Assembly: GCA_009746045.1 (NCBI GenBank)
Contig: RPFO01000448.1
Location: forward strand, 3,429,049 to 3,493,048
Direction of reading: 5' to 3'
Length of the DNA: 64,000 nt
DNA from: Mesostigma viride
Taxonomy: Eukaryota; Streptophyta; Mesostigmatophyceae; Mesostigmatales; Mesostigmataceae
Below the pieces are notes generated by a model. The model saw only the letters and a list, made by a program, of their open reading frames with translations, did not search any database and was not told the DNA's origin. Numbering within the stretch: the stretch's first letter is position 1; each line of letters opens with the position of its first letter. This document shows, in pieces, positions 11,551 to 22,356 of this stretch. The position numbers and the translations under genes were made by a program.

Positions 11551-12520
11551 ATCATCGTGACATTTAATTACATGTCTTACATACTTGGGTAAGTTAGGTA
11601 ACAAAAGCTTATGATGATGAAACTTGCAAAATGACAGAAAGGATAGCAAGAAAAGGCAAGAAGACATCATAGATTGTAAAGGATAGCTAGCTCGCTGACA
11701 GTTCATGAAAAAATTTGAAGCTAACGTTCCAAATTAGAATGGAAACTGCATGAGTGTATATTCGCCGGGGCGGTACGCCCTGACACGATCTCTGGAAATT
11801 TCCATATGGACCAAAGATCACCACACCCGCCTTCTACCTAGGGCATGCCGCGCTTCTCCACATGCACACCATGCATCCTGTATCGGCGCAAGCTAGCCGC
11901 CGTTCAATAGTCGCGTCATGCCTATGACCGAATCGCCCTACACAAGTCCACAGCAACGTAACGGTTCCCTCAATCTTTCCGAAAAGGCTGCAATAGGTCC
12001 GCATTTTGCATGTCAATAGTCAATTGCATTCAGGATCGAAGAATGAAGACATGGGCACGTGCTTGCTGGCCCGGCCCATGCCCAGACAATCATGAAGCAT
12101 CTTGGGCAATCACCCATCGTTATTGATATCGACCAAGCCACTGCCAGTTGGCTGATCCAGTAGCTCACGTTAGCCCATATCATGCAGCCGCCTTGGATGA
12201 CATGCAGCTCTTGGCAGCTTCCAAGTCCCTGAATGTGTGTCTGGGCCAGTAAGCTAAACGCTGTCCTAGCCGTGGCACATCACAGATGTCGCAGCATTCC
12301 TGACTCATTTCTCTCCCTGCTTGTGTTGGAGTGATCAACGTTCCAGAAGGATTGAAAATTGACAGTAACATGTATAGAAAAACAAAGGTATTCCCGCCTA
12401 GCTGGCATGATTGGTCACGTTGTTACATTCAGAAGAACGCTGAAACAAGCACGGACGTAAAAAAAAAAAAACTTCAGGGGAATCCTGCCGTGATGAAAAT
12501 AACATGCACAGAGCGCATCT
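11551..12520. other. No gene recognised
   Basis: AT-balanced sequence with short frames only and no recognisable domain or RNA gene. Confidence 0.4.
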
Positions 12521-12526
12521 ATTGCT

Positions 12527-12700
12527 AGAGAGCATGTATCTGATCTAGCTTGGTGGGACTGGGGCCCGCCTACGATAGGGCTCACCCCTCAAATCCTGGC
12601 CATGCACTGCTAGAGAGCATGCATCTGATCTTGGTGGGACTTGGGCCCGCCTACGATACGAGATCAGCGGGGCTCACCCCCTCAAATCCTGGCCACATGG
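12527..12700. repeat. Tandem duplication of ~80 bp
   Basis: Two copies (12527-12605 and 12607-12697) share GAGAGCATG(T/C)ATCTGATCT, GGGCCCGCCTACGATA and CTCAAATCCTGGCCA. The second copy carries a small insertion. Confidence 0.75.
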
Positions 12701-12735
12701 TGGGCATCAACTTGGCTCCGGCCGAGGGGAGCACA

Positions 12736-13316
<581 letters not shown>

Positions 13317-13354
13317 GGTGGCGATGGTGGTGTAGCCGTAGTAGTACTAGTATA

Positions 13355-13361
13355 GCAGCAT

Positions 13362-13408
<47 letters not shown>

Positions 13409-13409
13409 A
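13355..13409. repeat. (CAG)n trinucleotide tract
   Basis: About 18 CAG units, preceded by CAGCAT, close to the GGT array. Confidence 0.9.
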
Positions 13410-13479
13410 CTCTTGTAGTATTCGTAGTACGGGTAGTACTGGTAGTAGTAGTAGAAGTATTTTTTATTACTAATCTTTA

Positions 13480-14835
13480 CTTGCACAGGGACGACGCTCA
13501 GTGCGTTCATTTTAGCAACATGGCAGGAGCCCCCCCCTCGCTCTGCACCATACACAGGCGGCACTGCCCCCCAGTCCTTCACCTCGGCTCACAGGGCTCC
13601 CACATCAGTGAGACAGACAGCACAGGGTTGACACATAGCGAGGCTCCCTGTGCCATGCACGGGCCTCGCTTATCGCTGGCACCCAGTCGACCGCTCCGCA
13701 AGGCAACCCCTATTGGGGGCTCAACACCGCTTGACTTTTATTTTACTTACCTAGAACCGCTTGCTTAGCCTCCCAAGCCTTTGCACTTGTTCTCTCCTGT
13801 TCCCTTCTTCTTTCTGGAGATGAACTCGATCCGCCTTACCTAGATCAGTTGCTCAACCCCCTGGCCCTTCTTCCGCAACTAGGCAATACCAATCTCCCCA
13901 CCCCCAATCCTTATTCCTCAACAACAATTAATGTCGAATCTCCATGCTCTATCTGAAACAATTGCTCAACCTCCCATCACCTATTCCTCGACTCGCCATC
14001 GTACTTGTCTCCCAACCCTTGGTAGTGGTACCTTGAGCCATTGCTTCTCCCGGCACTGGCTGCAGCCGCCGAGGCGCCACCGACACTTGGAGCACCCGCC
14101 GTGGCTCAGCCCGTTTCTCGCCTTCCCATTCATCAGCGGCGGCTCGATGGGAGCATCCGCATGGTTGCTGGGCACGGGTTTATTCTGACAGACCCCACAT
14201 TCCAACCCATACAAAACCGGCCCATATGAAGCCCCAGCGCGCCCAATCAACCCATCATTGCATCATGGAGAGGACAACGAGGCATACATAGGCATGGACC
14301 CCTACTGGAGGGCCTTTTGTGGCAAGCAGGGGGGGACGTTAAATAACAACAACAAAGGGTTTAGATGCTTAAACACCACAACAAGTCATGACCACCCGTG
14401 GTTCCCTAATGAGAAGGAAGGCTTCTTGTGGGAAGCAGGGGGCTGATGTTTGCGTGACAAAAAGTGAAGAGAGCTTAGCACCACAAAACGTCAAGACCAC
14501 ATGATACTATGCGATCATGACCACATGATGTTATGACAGATATAATATGATATTTATCAGTATTTATTCATAAGATATTTATCAGTATTTACAATATTTG
14601 TTCACCAGCCCAGCGCAACCAGGCCCCCTGCAAAAGGCTCCTTTGTAGGGGTGTAGACCAGACCCCAGTATTCTGCGTCCATCCCTCCCCATCAATGTCG
14701 TGTCAAAGGGCCAATCTGTCAACGAGATAACCAGCGCCACTAGTATAGCTTGATGACAGACAAGCAATGCGTACACAAGTGCGCATAAACACATGCACTT
14801 CAATACTGTGACAGACATTCACGTCCTACCAATCG
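13480..14835. other. No gene recognised
   Basis: Several short frames occur on both strands without recognisable motifs or splice structure. Two related segments near 14310 and 14415 share AGGC(C/T)TT(T/C)TTGTGG(C/G)AAGCAGGGG. I see no functional call. Confidence 0.4.
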
Positions 14836-14839
14836 TACA

Positions 14840-15130
14840 GCCTCACATTAGAGGAAGCCGGCGTACTTGAAACAGGTAGTCAAAGATAAAAACGGCGTCA
14901 TTGAAACAGATAGTCATCGATGGAACCAGCGTAATTGGAACAGGTAGTTACAGATAGAACCGGCGAAGTTGAAGCAGAGAGTTCCAAATAAAACCAGAGA
15001 AGTTGAAAACAGAGACTACTATTTACAGATTGAACCAGCGTAATTGAAACAGACAGCTCCAGATAAAACCAGCGTAATCAAACTTATTATCACAGATAGA
15101 ACCAGCGTAACTGAACCAGAAAGTTACAAA
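14840..15130. repeat. Degenerate ~35 bp tandem repeat
   Basis: About eight diverged units contain AACCAGCGTAATTGAAACAG-like cores separated by AGT(T/C)ACAGATA-like linkers. Divergence suggests an old array. Confidence 0.7.
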
Positions 15131-15349
15131 AAGAGATGAGCTGGTCGCACCCCCCGAGTTCAATCAACCATGTAAAATAGCCCCTCCTACGGAATCCGGA
15201 TGAAGTTCAACCAATGCAGAGCGCGAATAATAAGTTTGTCAGTTCAATTTGCCGGCGGCAAAGTGCCCAACGGATCGAACAACCCACCGCAGGATGAGCT
15301 GGCACAAACAAGATGACAATATTGGCATGGTCCAAGCGGCCAGAGCAGC

Positions 15350-15432
15350 CATTCACCACAAGGGAGGTGACGGATGACAGGGAGAAGAGGCGCTCACCAC
15401 AAGGGAGGTGACGGATGACAGGGAGAAGAGCC
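15350..15432. repeat. Direct duplication of 39 bp
   Basis: CACCACAAGGGAGGTGACGG and the following GATGACAGGGAGAAGAG are repeated with a 2-3 bp spacer (GCT). Confidence 0.85.
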
Positions 15433-15562
15433 GCTCCTCCGCCCGGAGCATGCGCTGGCGTTTCTTGCTGTGGCAACCAGAAAACATTTTTGGCACAAGC
15501 AGCGTGGCAGGCAGTTATGAAAGCAAGCAGTGCAGCGGGCACACACAGCACCGTGATTGGCA

Positions 15563-15662
15563 CGTTATGATAACATCTCCAGATAATGCCAACATCTCCA
15601 GATAATGCGAACATCCCCAGAAAATGCTAACATCCCCAGAAAATGCTGAAATCTCGAGAAAA
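15563..15662. repeat. ~18 bp tandem repeat
   Basis: Five to six diverged units of the type AACATCTCCAGATAATGC. Confidence 0.75.
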
Positions 15663-15765
15663 CGCTACCATGTCCAGAGGTGTGCAGGGGGCAGAGCAGC
15701 ATGCCTGCCAGACACCCTCACGGTTCGTCACTCATCAGGCTTCGATTTCATATTCCTCTTCATCT

Positions 15766-16193
15766 CATGTCATGTCATGTCATGTCATGTCATGTCATGT
15801 CATGTCATGTCATGTCATGTCATGTCATGTCATGTCATGTCATGTCATGTCATGTCATGTCATGTCATGTCATGTCATGTCATGTCATGTCATGTCATGT
15901 CATGTCATGTCATGTCATGTCATGTCATGTCATGTCATGTCATGTCATGTCATGTCATGTCATGTCATGTCATGTCATGTCATGTCATGTCATGTCATGT
16001 CATGTCATGTCATGTCATGTCATGTCATGTCATGTCATGTCATGTCATGTCATGTCATGTCATGTCATGTCATGTCATGTCATGTCATGTCATGTCATGT
16101 CATGTCATGTCATGTCATGTCATGTCATGTCATGTCATGTCATGTCATGTCATGTCATGTCATGTCATGTCATGTCATGTCATGTCATGTCAT
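15766..16193. repeat. (CATGT)n pentanucleotide array
   Basis: About 85 perfect copies of a 5 bp unit. Since 5 is not a multiple of 3, all three frames are open and read Met-Ser-Cys-His-Val; these are not genes. Confidence 0.97.
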
Positions 16194-16199
16194 GGTCAT

Positions 16200-16900
16200 G
16201 GTATGTTTATACTGATGCTCAACTCTATGGTCGCTATGGGCTGTGCAGTCCATGGTAGACCCTGAAAGGCAGGATGCTACCCAACACATGCAGGTACCCA
16301 CCACGAGAGGTTCCCAAAGGGGTTTGCACAGGAAATTCTTGCATGCATGCTGCATGTTGCGTGTCTGTTTCATGTCGGTTTTCTTATGTTGCCTCAAATG
16401 CAGATGTCTGCTTATTTCTAGTTACTAGACAAGATACCATAGCCAGAGAGGTCATGTTTGTTTAATTAACTTACTAGCCGAGCGGGGCATGGAAGCATGC
16501 ATGATCTACACAATCATGCATGGGGTGTGCGCGACCGTAATCAGTCAAGGCGTCAAGGGTACATGTTGACCAATCGGCAATTGTTGTCTCAACATGCAAG
16601 GCTAGCTCACTGACTACTAAGCCATGCGTGCCATGGCCAGTGCCAGGCGCTCAATGCTTAGTATTTACTGATTGCTACAAAGTAGTATAAAGAACCGATT
16701 CGTGTCGTCCCAAGCAGGCACACGTGGTAGTGTGCACGCAAGGCACCCTCTCCAGGCACAGCACCGGAAGTACGCCTTAAAGGCATACTACTACGCAGTT
16801 TGCTGGGAAATGGGGAGTCTGCCTTGAATAGCATCCAACGTCGCATCAACTGGCTCAGTGTGGACACAATGCCCATAAACTCGAGCACTAAAGCAGAGGC
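16200..16900. other. No gene recognised (possible EAF6 3' region)
   Basis: This lies downstream of EAF6 exon 2 on the minus strand and should hold its remaining exon(s), but I could not identify a conserved carboxy-terminal block. Confidence 0.3.
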
Positions 16901-16910
16901 AAAGTAGCCA

Positions 16911-17054
16911 TCGTGGCTACTCGCACTAAATGTCCGTACCTGGGCTCTAGCTGTAGCCGAGGACTGCGGATGCAAGAAGCCCACGTGGCTACTCGCACTA
17001 AATGTCCGTACCTTGGCTCGAGCTGCAGCGAGGACTGCGGTTGCAAGTAGCCCT
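16911..17054. repeat. Tandem duplication of ~71 bp covering the EAF6 exon 2 end
   Basis: Two units share GTGGCTACTCGCACTAAATG, GTCCGTACC and GAGGACTGCGG(A/T)TGCAAG. Each unit carries a candidate 5' splice site, GTACGGACAT on the minus strand. Confidence 0.8.
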
Positions 17055-17787
17055 CGTAGCCCTTGAGCACGCTCCCCAGCACGGAGGACTTGGACTCCAA
17101 GTAGCTCGTCTCCAGGTCATACACCTGCCCGCATGTAATTGGGCGCGATTGGTGCCACTAAGTTATTATCTCGTGAGAAACCACCGTATCCATTCTTATC
17201 AATTCTCGCAAGCAGCATGGTGGGAGAAGACAGGAGATGCATTTAATACGTCGTGCACACTCGTTAGTAATATATTGAGCTTGCTATAAGCCAACGACAC
17301 GTCCAACACATGTGTGGAATGGCCTTGTTAATCGCCGTCAAGGACCACCGTCGACAGGGCGATCAGAATCTGCCGGAGGGAAGCGTAACAAGCTATAATG
17401 TCCGGAACTTTCTATAAACTGACCTGAGCATCTCGTATTCCCACGAACCATTGAACGGATAACCGACCTCATGCATGCATGCAACATGCCGACGGCAAAA
17501 CCGACATGCAACATTGATCATAATCCAAGCACGAAGGCATGCAGTGACAGGGACACCTCGGGCTCGCATGATGAGAAATGGCCAAGCCCCTGGCCACCAG
17601 GAGTTCCACACGGCGCATTGAGGGCGTTGCAATACGCCATGGTGCAATTGAAGATCCCATGGCGACAAAGCGATACCTGCTTCTCCAGAAACTTGAGCTC
17701 TTTTTCCAGCTCCGCTCTCCTCGATATCAAAACATTGACCGCGTTACTCGGATCTTCGATTTCTTTATTTCTGTTAGAAAGCGACAT
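17012..17787 (-). CDS. EAF6: EAF6/MEAF6 homologue, histone acetyltransferase subunit (two exons, carboxy end not found)
   Basis: EAF6 is a small coiled-coil subunit of NuA4/MYST-type histone acetyltransferase complexes in the nucleus. Exon 1 is 17787-17677 (ATG; 37 codons), with SRRAELEKELKFLEKQ at its end and donor CAG/GTATCG. Exon 2 is 17124-17012 after acceptor GCGGGCAG and starts VYDLETSYLES, then GSVLKGYEGYLQ. The introns join in phase 0, and the joined text LEKQ-VYDLET matches the conserved EAF6 core, in which 'LEKQ(V/I)Y.LE..YL' precedes 'GN.(L/V)KG(F/Y)'. The following exon with the Arg/Lys-rich end was not identified. The exon 2 donor lies in a tandem duplication. Confidence 0.8.
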
Positions 17788-18299
17788 CGCTGCTGGGTTC
17801 CAAGGATCACAAGCGGCATTTGGCGCTTATAGATGCATTGGCGAGGCGCAGACTCCTAAACATGCTGAACTACCCGCGTTCACTACGGGCAGGTTACGCC
17901 CGCGTTGCAGATCCGGGAGGAAACGGCATTCTGCGATTGGAAAATGTTATGATCATGAGCACCCGCGTTTCTTACCCATTTCAAAGCTTAAAGGTCTTAC
18001 CGGCAACGTTGCAGCTCACAGCTGCCATGAAATTCGAGGTTTGATCAGTGCAATTGGCGGTTTGCGTCATGCAAAGGCAGCAAGCTTGCTCCTGCACTAC
18101 AAGTTTGCACAAGAACGGAAATTGGTCGCTGTTCCCGCGAGACTTTACACGTCAACAGGCAGTCGAAATCGTTGTTCATGCGCGGTGGCACTTGGCAGCA
18201 CCTGCGGCGAACTTTCTCCCGCCACGGGTTGAGTTGAGTTGAGTTAATAACCGCGCCACGTCAACTATAATCTGGTGATGAGATATTTCCGAGTTGTTC

Positions 18300-18515
18300 A
18301 ACGTGACACAACTTCTAGAATCTGCTGCCCATGTGCGCCGTGCGGCGTGGGATCCTAACTACTGTACTGTACTGTACTGTAACTAACTTCTACAATCTGC
18401 TGCCATGTGCGGCGTGGGATTCAACTGACTAACCAGGGACTAACTAACTAACTTATACAGTACTGTACTGTAGAATCTCGGCTGCTCATGTGCGGGGTGG
18501 GATCCAACTGACTGA
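18300..18515. repeat. Three copies of a dispersed ~30 bp motif with TACTG tracts
   Basis: Copies near 18316, 18391 and 18473 carry (T/C)AGAATCT or ACAATCT followed by GCTGC(C)CATGTGC and GGCGTGGGAT. They are separated by ACTGACTAACTAAC and TACTGTACTG runs. The motif also forms the arms of the hairpin at 4.7 kb. Confidence 0.7.
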
Positions 18516-19157
18516 CTGCATGACTGATGACACACGGCGGTGTTATATGGAAATAAACTAACACCCATTTCACCGGAAAATGACACACGGCGACCACGGC
18601 AAGGGCTTTCAGGCAGTCGCTGCCTCCTGCCGTTGTCACGCACGCGGCTATAGGGACCCTACTTCAGGAAAGGTGTACCCTGACCGTAAGAAGTTCATAA
18701 CGGTCGAGACGTCGCGTATCAAGTATCAACTATCAGAGCTATCTACTGTAGCCGAGTTCACGTGGCAGTCGGCCATGCAAAACGGACAGTCAAGGAAAAT
18801 TGAAGGATTAATGGATTCTCGTTCTCCATACGTCGGTGTGCTGCCCATTCCACCCATGCATGGAAATCTAAAAACCAAATGCGGGCCGCTTGATGTAAAA
18901 TCGCCAAGTTAAGCCGGTGAATAGTGCTCTCCCTCAAGCTCTGGTCAGCATTTTGCAGAACTCGCGCTGCTGCGGTCACCCTTTTGCTAGCATTGCGAGG
19001 TAACTGGGGAGATCGTATTAGCAGTATTAGCAGGCAGTGTGGCGTCAAAGAGCTGGGCAAATGCGTTGCATTTGTGTATGATTGAAGTCTACCACTGTTA
19101 CATTGAGGTTTGGAAGTAATTGCCTTGGCGAACCTGATTGTCGGCCTATAAGTTTCC

Positions 19158-20153
19158 ATGTTGTACCTGGTTACCGGTGGCACGGGCTTTCTGGGCATCT
19201 GGCTGGTTAAAAAGCTCCTGTCCACGGGACACAATGTCAGGGTAATTGCACGCTCTCCCTCAGATGAGCTGCCTTCATCTGTTGTATTCTACCCCGGCTC
19301 CATATTGGACGAGTCTGTTCTGCGCGAGGCCGTCAAAGGCGTGGATGGCGTCTTCCACCTGGCTGGGCTTGTCGAGCATTCGCGTCGCCGGACAAAAGAT
19401 ATTGAGGCCGTCAACATGAATGGCACGCTCCACGTCCTCGAGGCATGCGTGGCAGCCCGTGTGAAGAGGGTAGTCTACGCTTCCACCTCAGGAACCGTCG
19501 CCGTCAGCACCGATTCCAGTTACGTGGCCGATGATAAGGCCCCCTACGCCAAAGAGGTGACGAAGAAGTGGCCGTACTACCGGACCAAAATCGACGCCGA
19601 GGCCGCCGCCATCGAGTACGCGAAGAAACACGGCCTGTACCTGGTCGTCATGCGCCCGACGCTTCTCCTTGGCCCTGGTGACTGGCGCCTGTCTTCCTGC
19701 CGCACCGTGTATGACCTCATGAGCAAGGCGGTCCCGTTTATCCCCACGGGCGGCCTGAGCTACGTGGACGTGCGCGATGCGGCCAATGCGTTTGCGACGG
19801 CGATGACCCAGGGGCGGCCCTGGGCGACCTACTTGCTCGCCGCCAAGAACATGACGGTCGAGGATTTCTTCACCGAGGTTAGCGGCATCTCAGGCGTCCC
19901 TGGCCCATGGCTCAGGATCCCCAACGTAGTCGCCTGGGCGATGGCGGCATCAGCGCATGGGCTGATGGGCCTATTCGGCCGGTGGGACCCCTCGCTGGAC
20001 GAGGTCCTGGTCGAGATGGCGCACCACTACTGGTACGTGGATGCCTCGGCGGCCAAGCAGGACCTCAAGTTTGCCCCGCGGGACCCCCAGGCCACGCTGC
20101 GGGACACCGTCGCATGGATCTCGGAGAACAAGGCCCGGCTCAAGGACGTGTAA
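19158..20153 (+). CDS. Extended SDR: NAD(P)-dependent epimerase/dehydratase, dihydroflavonol reductase-like
   Basis: The intronless 331-residue frame begins MLYLVTGGTGFLG, the GxxGxxG dinucleotide-binding turn at residues 6-13. It contains VFHLAGLVEHSRR, the STSGT segment and the catalytic pair Y140xxxK144 (YYRTK), then RPTLLLGPGD, YVDVRDAANAF and a carboxy-terminal cap. Length is normal for the extended SDR family. From memory the segments RPTLLLGPGDWR and HYWYVDASAAKQDLKFAPRD resemble bacterial (myxobacterial or cyanobacterial) SDRs more than plant flavonoid reductases, which is inference. No operon-like neighbour is present and the substrate is unknown. The start codon is the first Met directly before the Rossmann strand. 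Confidence 0.88.
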   Translation: MLYLVTGGTGFLGIWLVKKLLSTGHNVRVIARSPSDELPSSVVFYPGSILDESVLREAVKGVDGVFHLAGLVEHSRRRTKDIEAVNMNGTLHVLEACVAARVKRVVYASTSGTVAVSTDSSYVADDKAPYAKEVTKKWPYYRTKIDAEAAAIEYAKKHGLYLVVMRPTLLLGPGDWRLSSCRTVYDLMSKAVPFIPTGGLSYVDVRDAANAFATAMTQGRPWATYLLAAKNMTVEDFFTEVSGISGVPGPWLRIPNVVAWAMAASAHGLMGLFGRWDPSLDEVLVEMAHHYWYVDASAAKQDLKFAPRDPQATLRDTVAWISENKARLKDV

Positions 20154-20239
20154 CGCCCATGGAGACGTAAAGCTCGCTGTTGACAGATAAATTTATGACT
20201 GCAATCTCACGTCAAGACTGAGATCCTTGGGCCTCAGTA

Positions 20240-20385
20240 GGAAGTGGATGCCGGATCGTTTAGACGTGTCCTTTTGCAAATGTGGCATGCCATTGGCATG
20301 AGGGAAGGGGGGGGTCTCTGCCTGCTTCCTGCTCTGCACACACTGCAACCACTTTGATGCTCCGTGACTCCCCAATGGGAGCACG
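20240..20385. mobile_element. MITE-like remnant (right end)
   Basis: GGATCGTT(T)AG, TGGCATGCC(A/T)TTGGCATGA and the right end TGCTCCGTGACTCCCCAA(T/C) match the complete element at 32304-32575. The left end is not found. Confidence 0.55.
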
Positions 20386-20767
20386 TGTTTAATTAATAAA
20401 CTATTAAATAGTTAATCAATGAGCCGAGACAACCACATACAGTGCAGACCTGCGTGGAACCTGCATGCCTAGCTAGCTTAGGATCTGAAACCATATGATC
20501 GAAGACAAGTTTGCTAGCTGCTTGACATCCATGGGATGATGGAGATGGCGCTGTGGAATTGATTTATTAATTTTCATTCACGCAGTCCCGGTGGGTAGCC
20601 GCGGAGTGCATGCTCCATTAGGGAGCATTAATTACAATTATAATTAGCACGTGACAGTCGTGACTGTGCCACACGTGAGTGCCAATTATACAGAGTATAA
20701 ACGAAACTTCTACGTTTCACGAGGGTGACCCCACGTACTCGTCTGGGGTCAGCTTGCTTGGGCGTAG

Positions 20768-20772
20768 CTCAA
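20768..20772. repeat. 5 bp target-site duplication (left), CTCAA
   Basis: CTCAA directly precedes the 5' LTR and is repeated at 31555-31559 directly after the 3' LTR. A 5 bp duplication is usual for Ty3/gypsy integration. Confidence 0.9.
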
Positions 20773-21343
20773 TGTTACGTCGCGTAACAATTCGTTGTAG
20801 TTACGGACGTAAATTAGGTCCTTGGCCTCGGTTGTTCCTAGGTTACGTGCAGTTCTAGTTTGGACATGATTGTCCCCGTAACAGTACTGTGGTATAGTGG
20901 GTGCCTTTGGGCGCCGCGCCGCGTACTATATTAGTGGTCCTTATCCTTTTGTAGAATGTAGTGGACAGGCGTGCATCTGTGCACCTGCTTGTGTTTCTGT
21001 GTTTCTGCAGGCGAGGGCCAGGTCGGCCCGAGCCTGTTGGACCGTTGGTGACCATTTATGCACGTTCCACTCCTTGTGTGGTCACTCGGCGTGTGTTAAA
21101 TGAATTAGCACATATTAGCTTGGGTCACGGCAGTTTAGTTGTGTTTCCTTCCTCTTTTCCTGGAGTAAACGGGTTTGATTAAATGGCCTATGGCGTATTA
21201 CAGTAGTACATATGTAAATGCATTGAGATCTGGTTCGTCTCGGTCGTCTTTCGCTAGGGGTGTAAATAGAAGCAGCCTCACTAGTTTAGGTAGTATCAGG
21301 ACAGGTAGAGGTAGAGGTGGCGGCCGAGGCTTGCGGCGTAACA
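20773..21343 (+). repeat. 5' LTR
   Basis: The LTR begins TGTTACGTCGCGTAACA, itself a short inverted repeat, and ends GCGTAACA. It contains CTATATTAG near 20930 as a possible TATA-like element, not verified. It appears identical to 30984-31554. Confidence 0.95.
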
Positions 21344-21870
21344 ATGGACTCGGAGGTAGTTTAGATAGAGAGCGAGACGACGATCCTTTGCAACATACGT
21401 CATTGAATCAACCCTTCCGCGGCTGGGAAAAAGAAGACGACACGTACTTGACAGGTAATGGGCGGGTCGCCGTCAAGCTAGGAGGATAGTGCTGCCTGAT
21501 TCAGGACACGCCCTGCCTAGACGTTAGACCTGCTCGAAGCGGAAAATCCTTTCGTATATAGCTCCTGCTCCTCGTCTTGTTTCCTTAGAAAGATGGTTTA
21601 CTGCCGTAGACAGTTGCTGGTTTTGGTTCGACGATAGAGAGACGGCTAGCGTCTCGTAGATTACCCTTTTTCTGCATCGTGCCTGCTTCGTATTTAGACG
21701 ACCCTTCGCCGGACGCAGAATTCTTGAAACCGGATACTTACGACCACCTGGCGCTGGAAACATCGTCCCTACGTGCGTCGTCAATCTGGTTCGGTTTCAG
21801 ACACCCGAGATAAGTCGCCTTCTCCTCGTTCTCCTCATTTGACTGCTCAAGATCTACCAGGTGCGTTACC
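21344..21870 (+). promoter_or_regulatory. Retrotransposon leader with putative PBS and 5' splice site
   Basis: TGGACTCGGAGG starts 1 base after the LTR, where a tRNA primer-binding site is expected; I could not match it to a tRNA. Just before the first ORF, CAG/GTGCGT at 21858-21866 is a good 5' splice-site candidate. If used, it would remove ORF1 from spliced RNAs. Confidence 0.4.
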
Positions 21871-22263
21871 ATGAGCCAACGGCGATCTTTTACTGCTCCT
21901 TCCCATTCTTCTAGCGATAATAGTCTAGCTAAATATTACGTAGTGATTACGCCTCAATGGTCCTCCATTTTCCTTTCTTGGTCCGACGCTAGGAAGATCG
22001 TTCAGAATCGTGAATATAACGTAATTAGGTATAAGAAATTTATGTCCTTTGAAGAAGCTCAGCAGTTCCTTATAGATCATAGCCAAACAGATTTAGGCCT
22101 GCATGTACGCCCTACTCCTCATGGTCGCCCTCCAGTAGAAGCTCTAGTCTTTGCTACCCCTCCTTCTTCTCCCCCTAAACGGGCTGCATCTGCATCTGCT
22201 TCAGATACTCCTCTCACTTTGGAGTTTGGTTCCCTATCCATTACTGTTGTTAAAAAGGATTGA
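21871..22263 (+). CDS. ORF1: RNase H1-type hybrid-binding (Cauli_VI) domain protein of the retrotransposon
   Basis: The 130-residue protein carries, at about residues 21-70, KYYVV, IFLSWSDARKIV, YKKFMSFEEAQQFL. This is the layout of the RNase H1 amino-terminal hybrid-binding domain (also called Cauli_VI), in which a 'YYVV' strand, a 'G.(Y/F).SW..(C/A)' turn and 'YK(K/S)F.(S/T).EEA..F' follow one another. In the family this domain binds RNA/DNA hybrids and double-stranded RNA. The remainder is Ser/Pro-rich. The ORF is in the same frame as Gag but ends 93 bp before it. A role in reverse transcription or RNA packaging is inference. Confidence 0.7.
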   Translation: MSQRRSFTAPSHSSSDNSLAKYYVVITPQWSSIFLSWSDARKIVQNREYNVIRYKKFMSFEEAQQFLIDHSQTDLGLHVRPTPHGRPPVEALVFATPPSSPPKRAASASASDTPLTLEFGSLSITVVKKD

Positions 22264-22356
22264 TTTTAATTTTGTTCCTGCTGCAGACCTTCAAGGTTTT
22301 TCCTTTTTCTTTTGTTGCTTTCTTCTTTTGATTCCTATTCCTTTACGTAATTAAAG

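Noticed and set aside
9703-11706. 667- and 598-residue Pro/Ser/Leu frames
   Set aside because: They are read-throughs of the (GGGA)n array.
15624-16265. Three overlapping Met-Ser-Cys-His-Val proteins
   Set aside because: A perfect pentanucleotide array is open in all frames; no independent coding evidence.
17471-18232. 253-residue plus-strand frame over EAF6
   Set aside because: It overlaps EAF6 exon 1 on the opposite strand, has no domain, and its composition is not protein-like.
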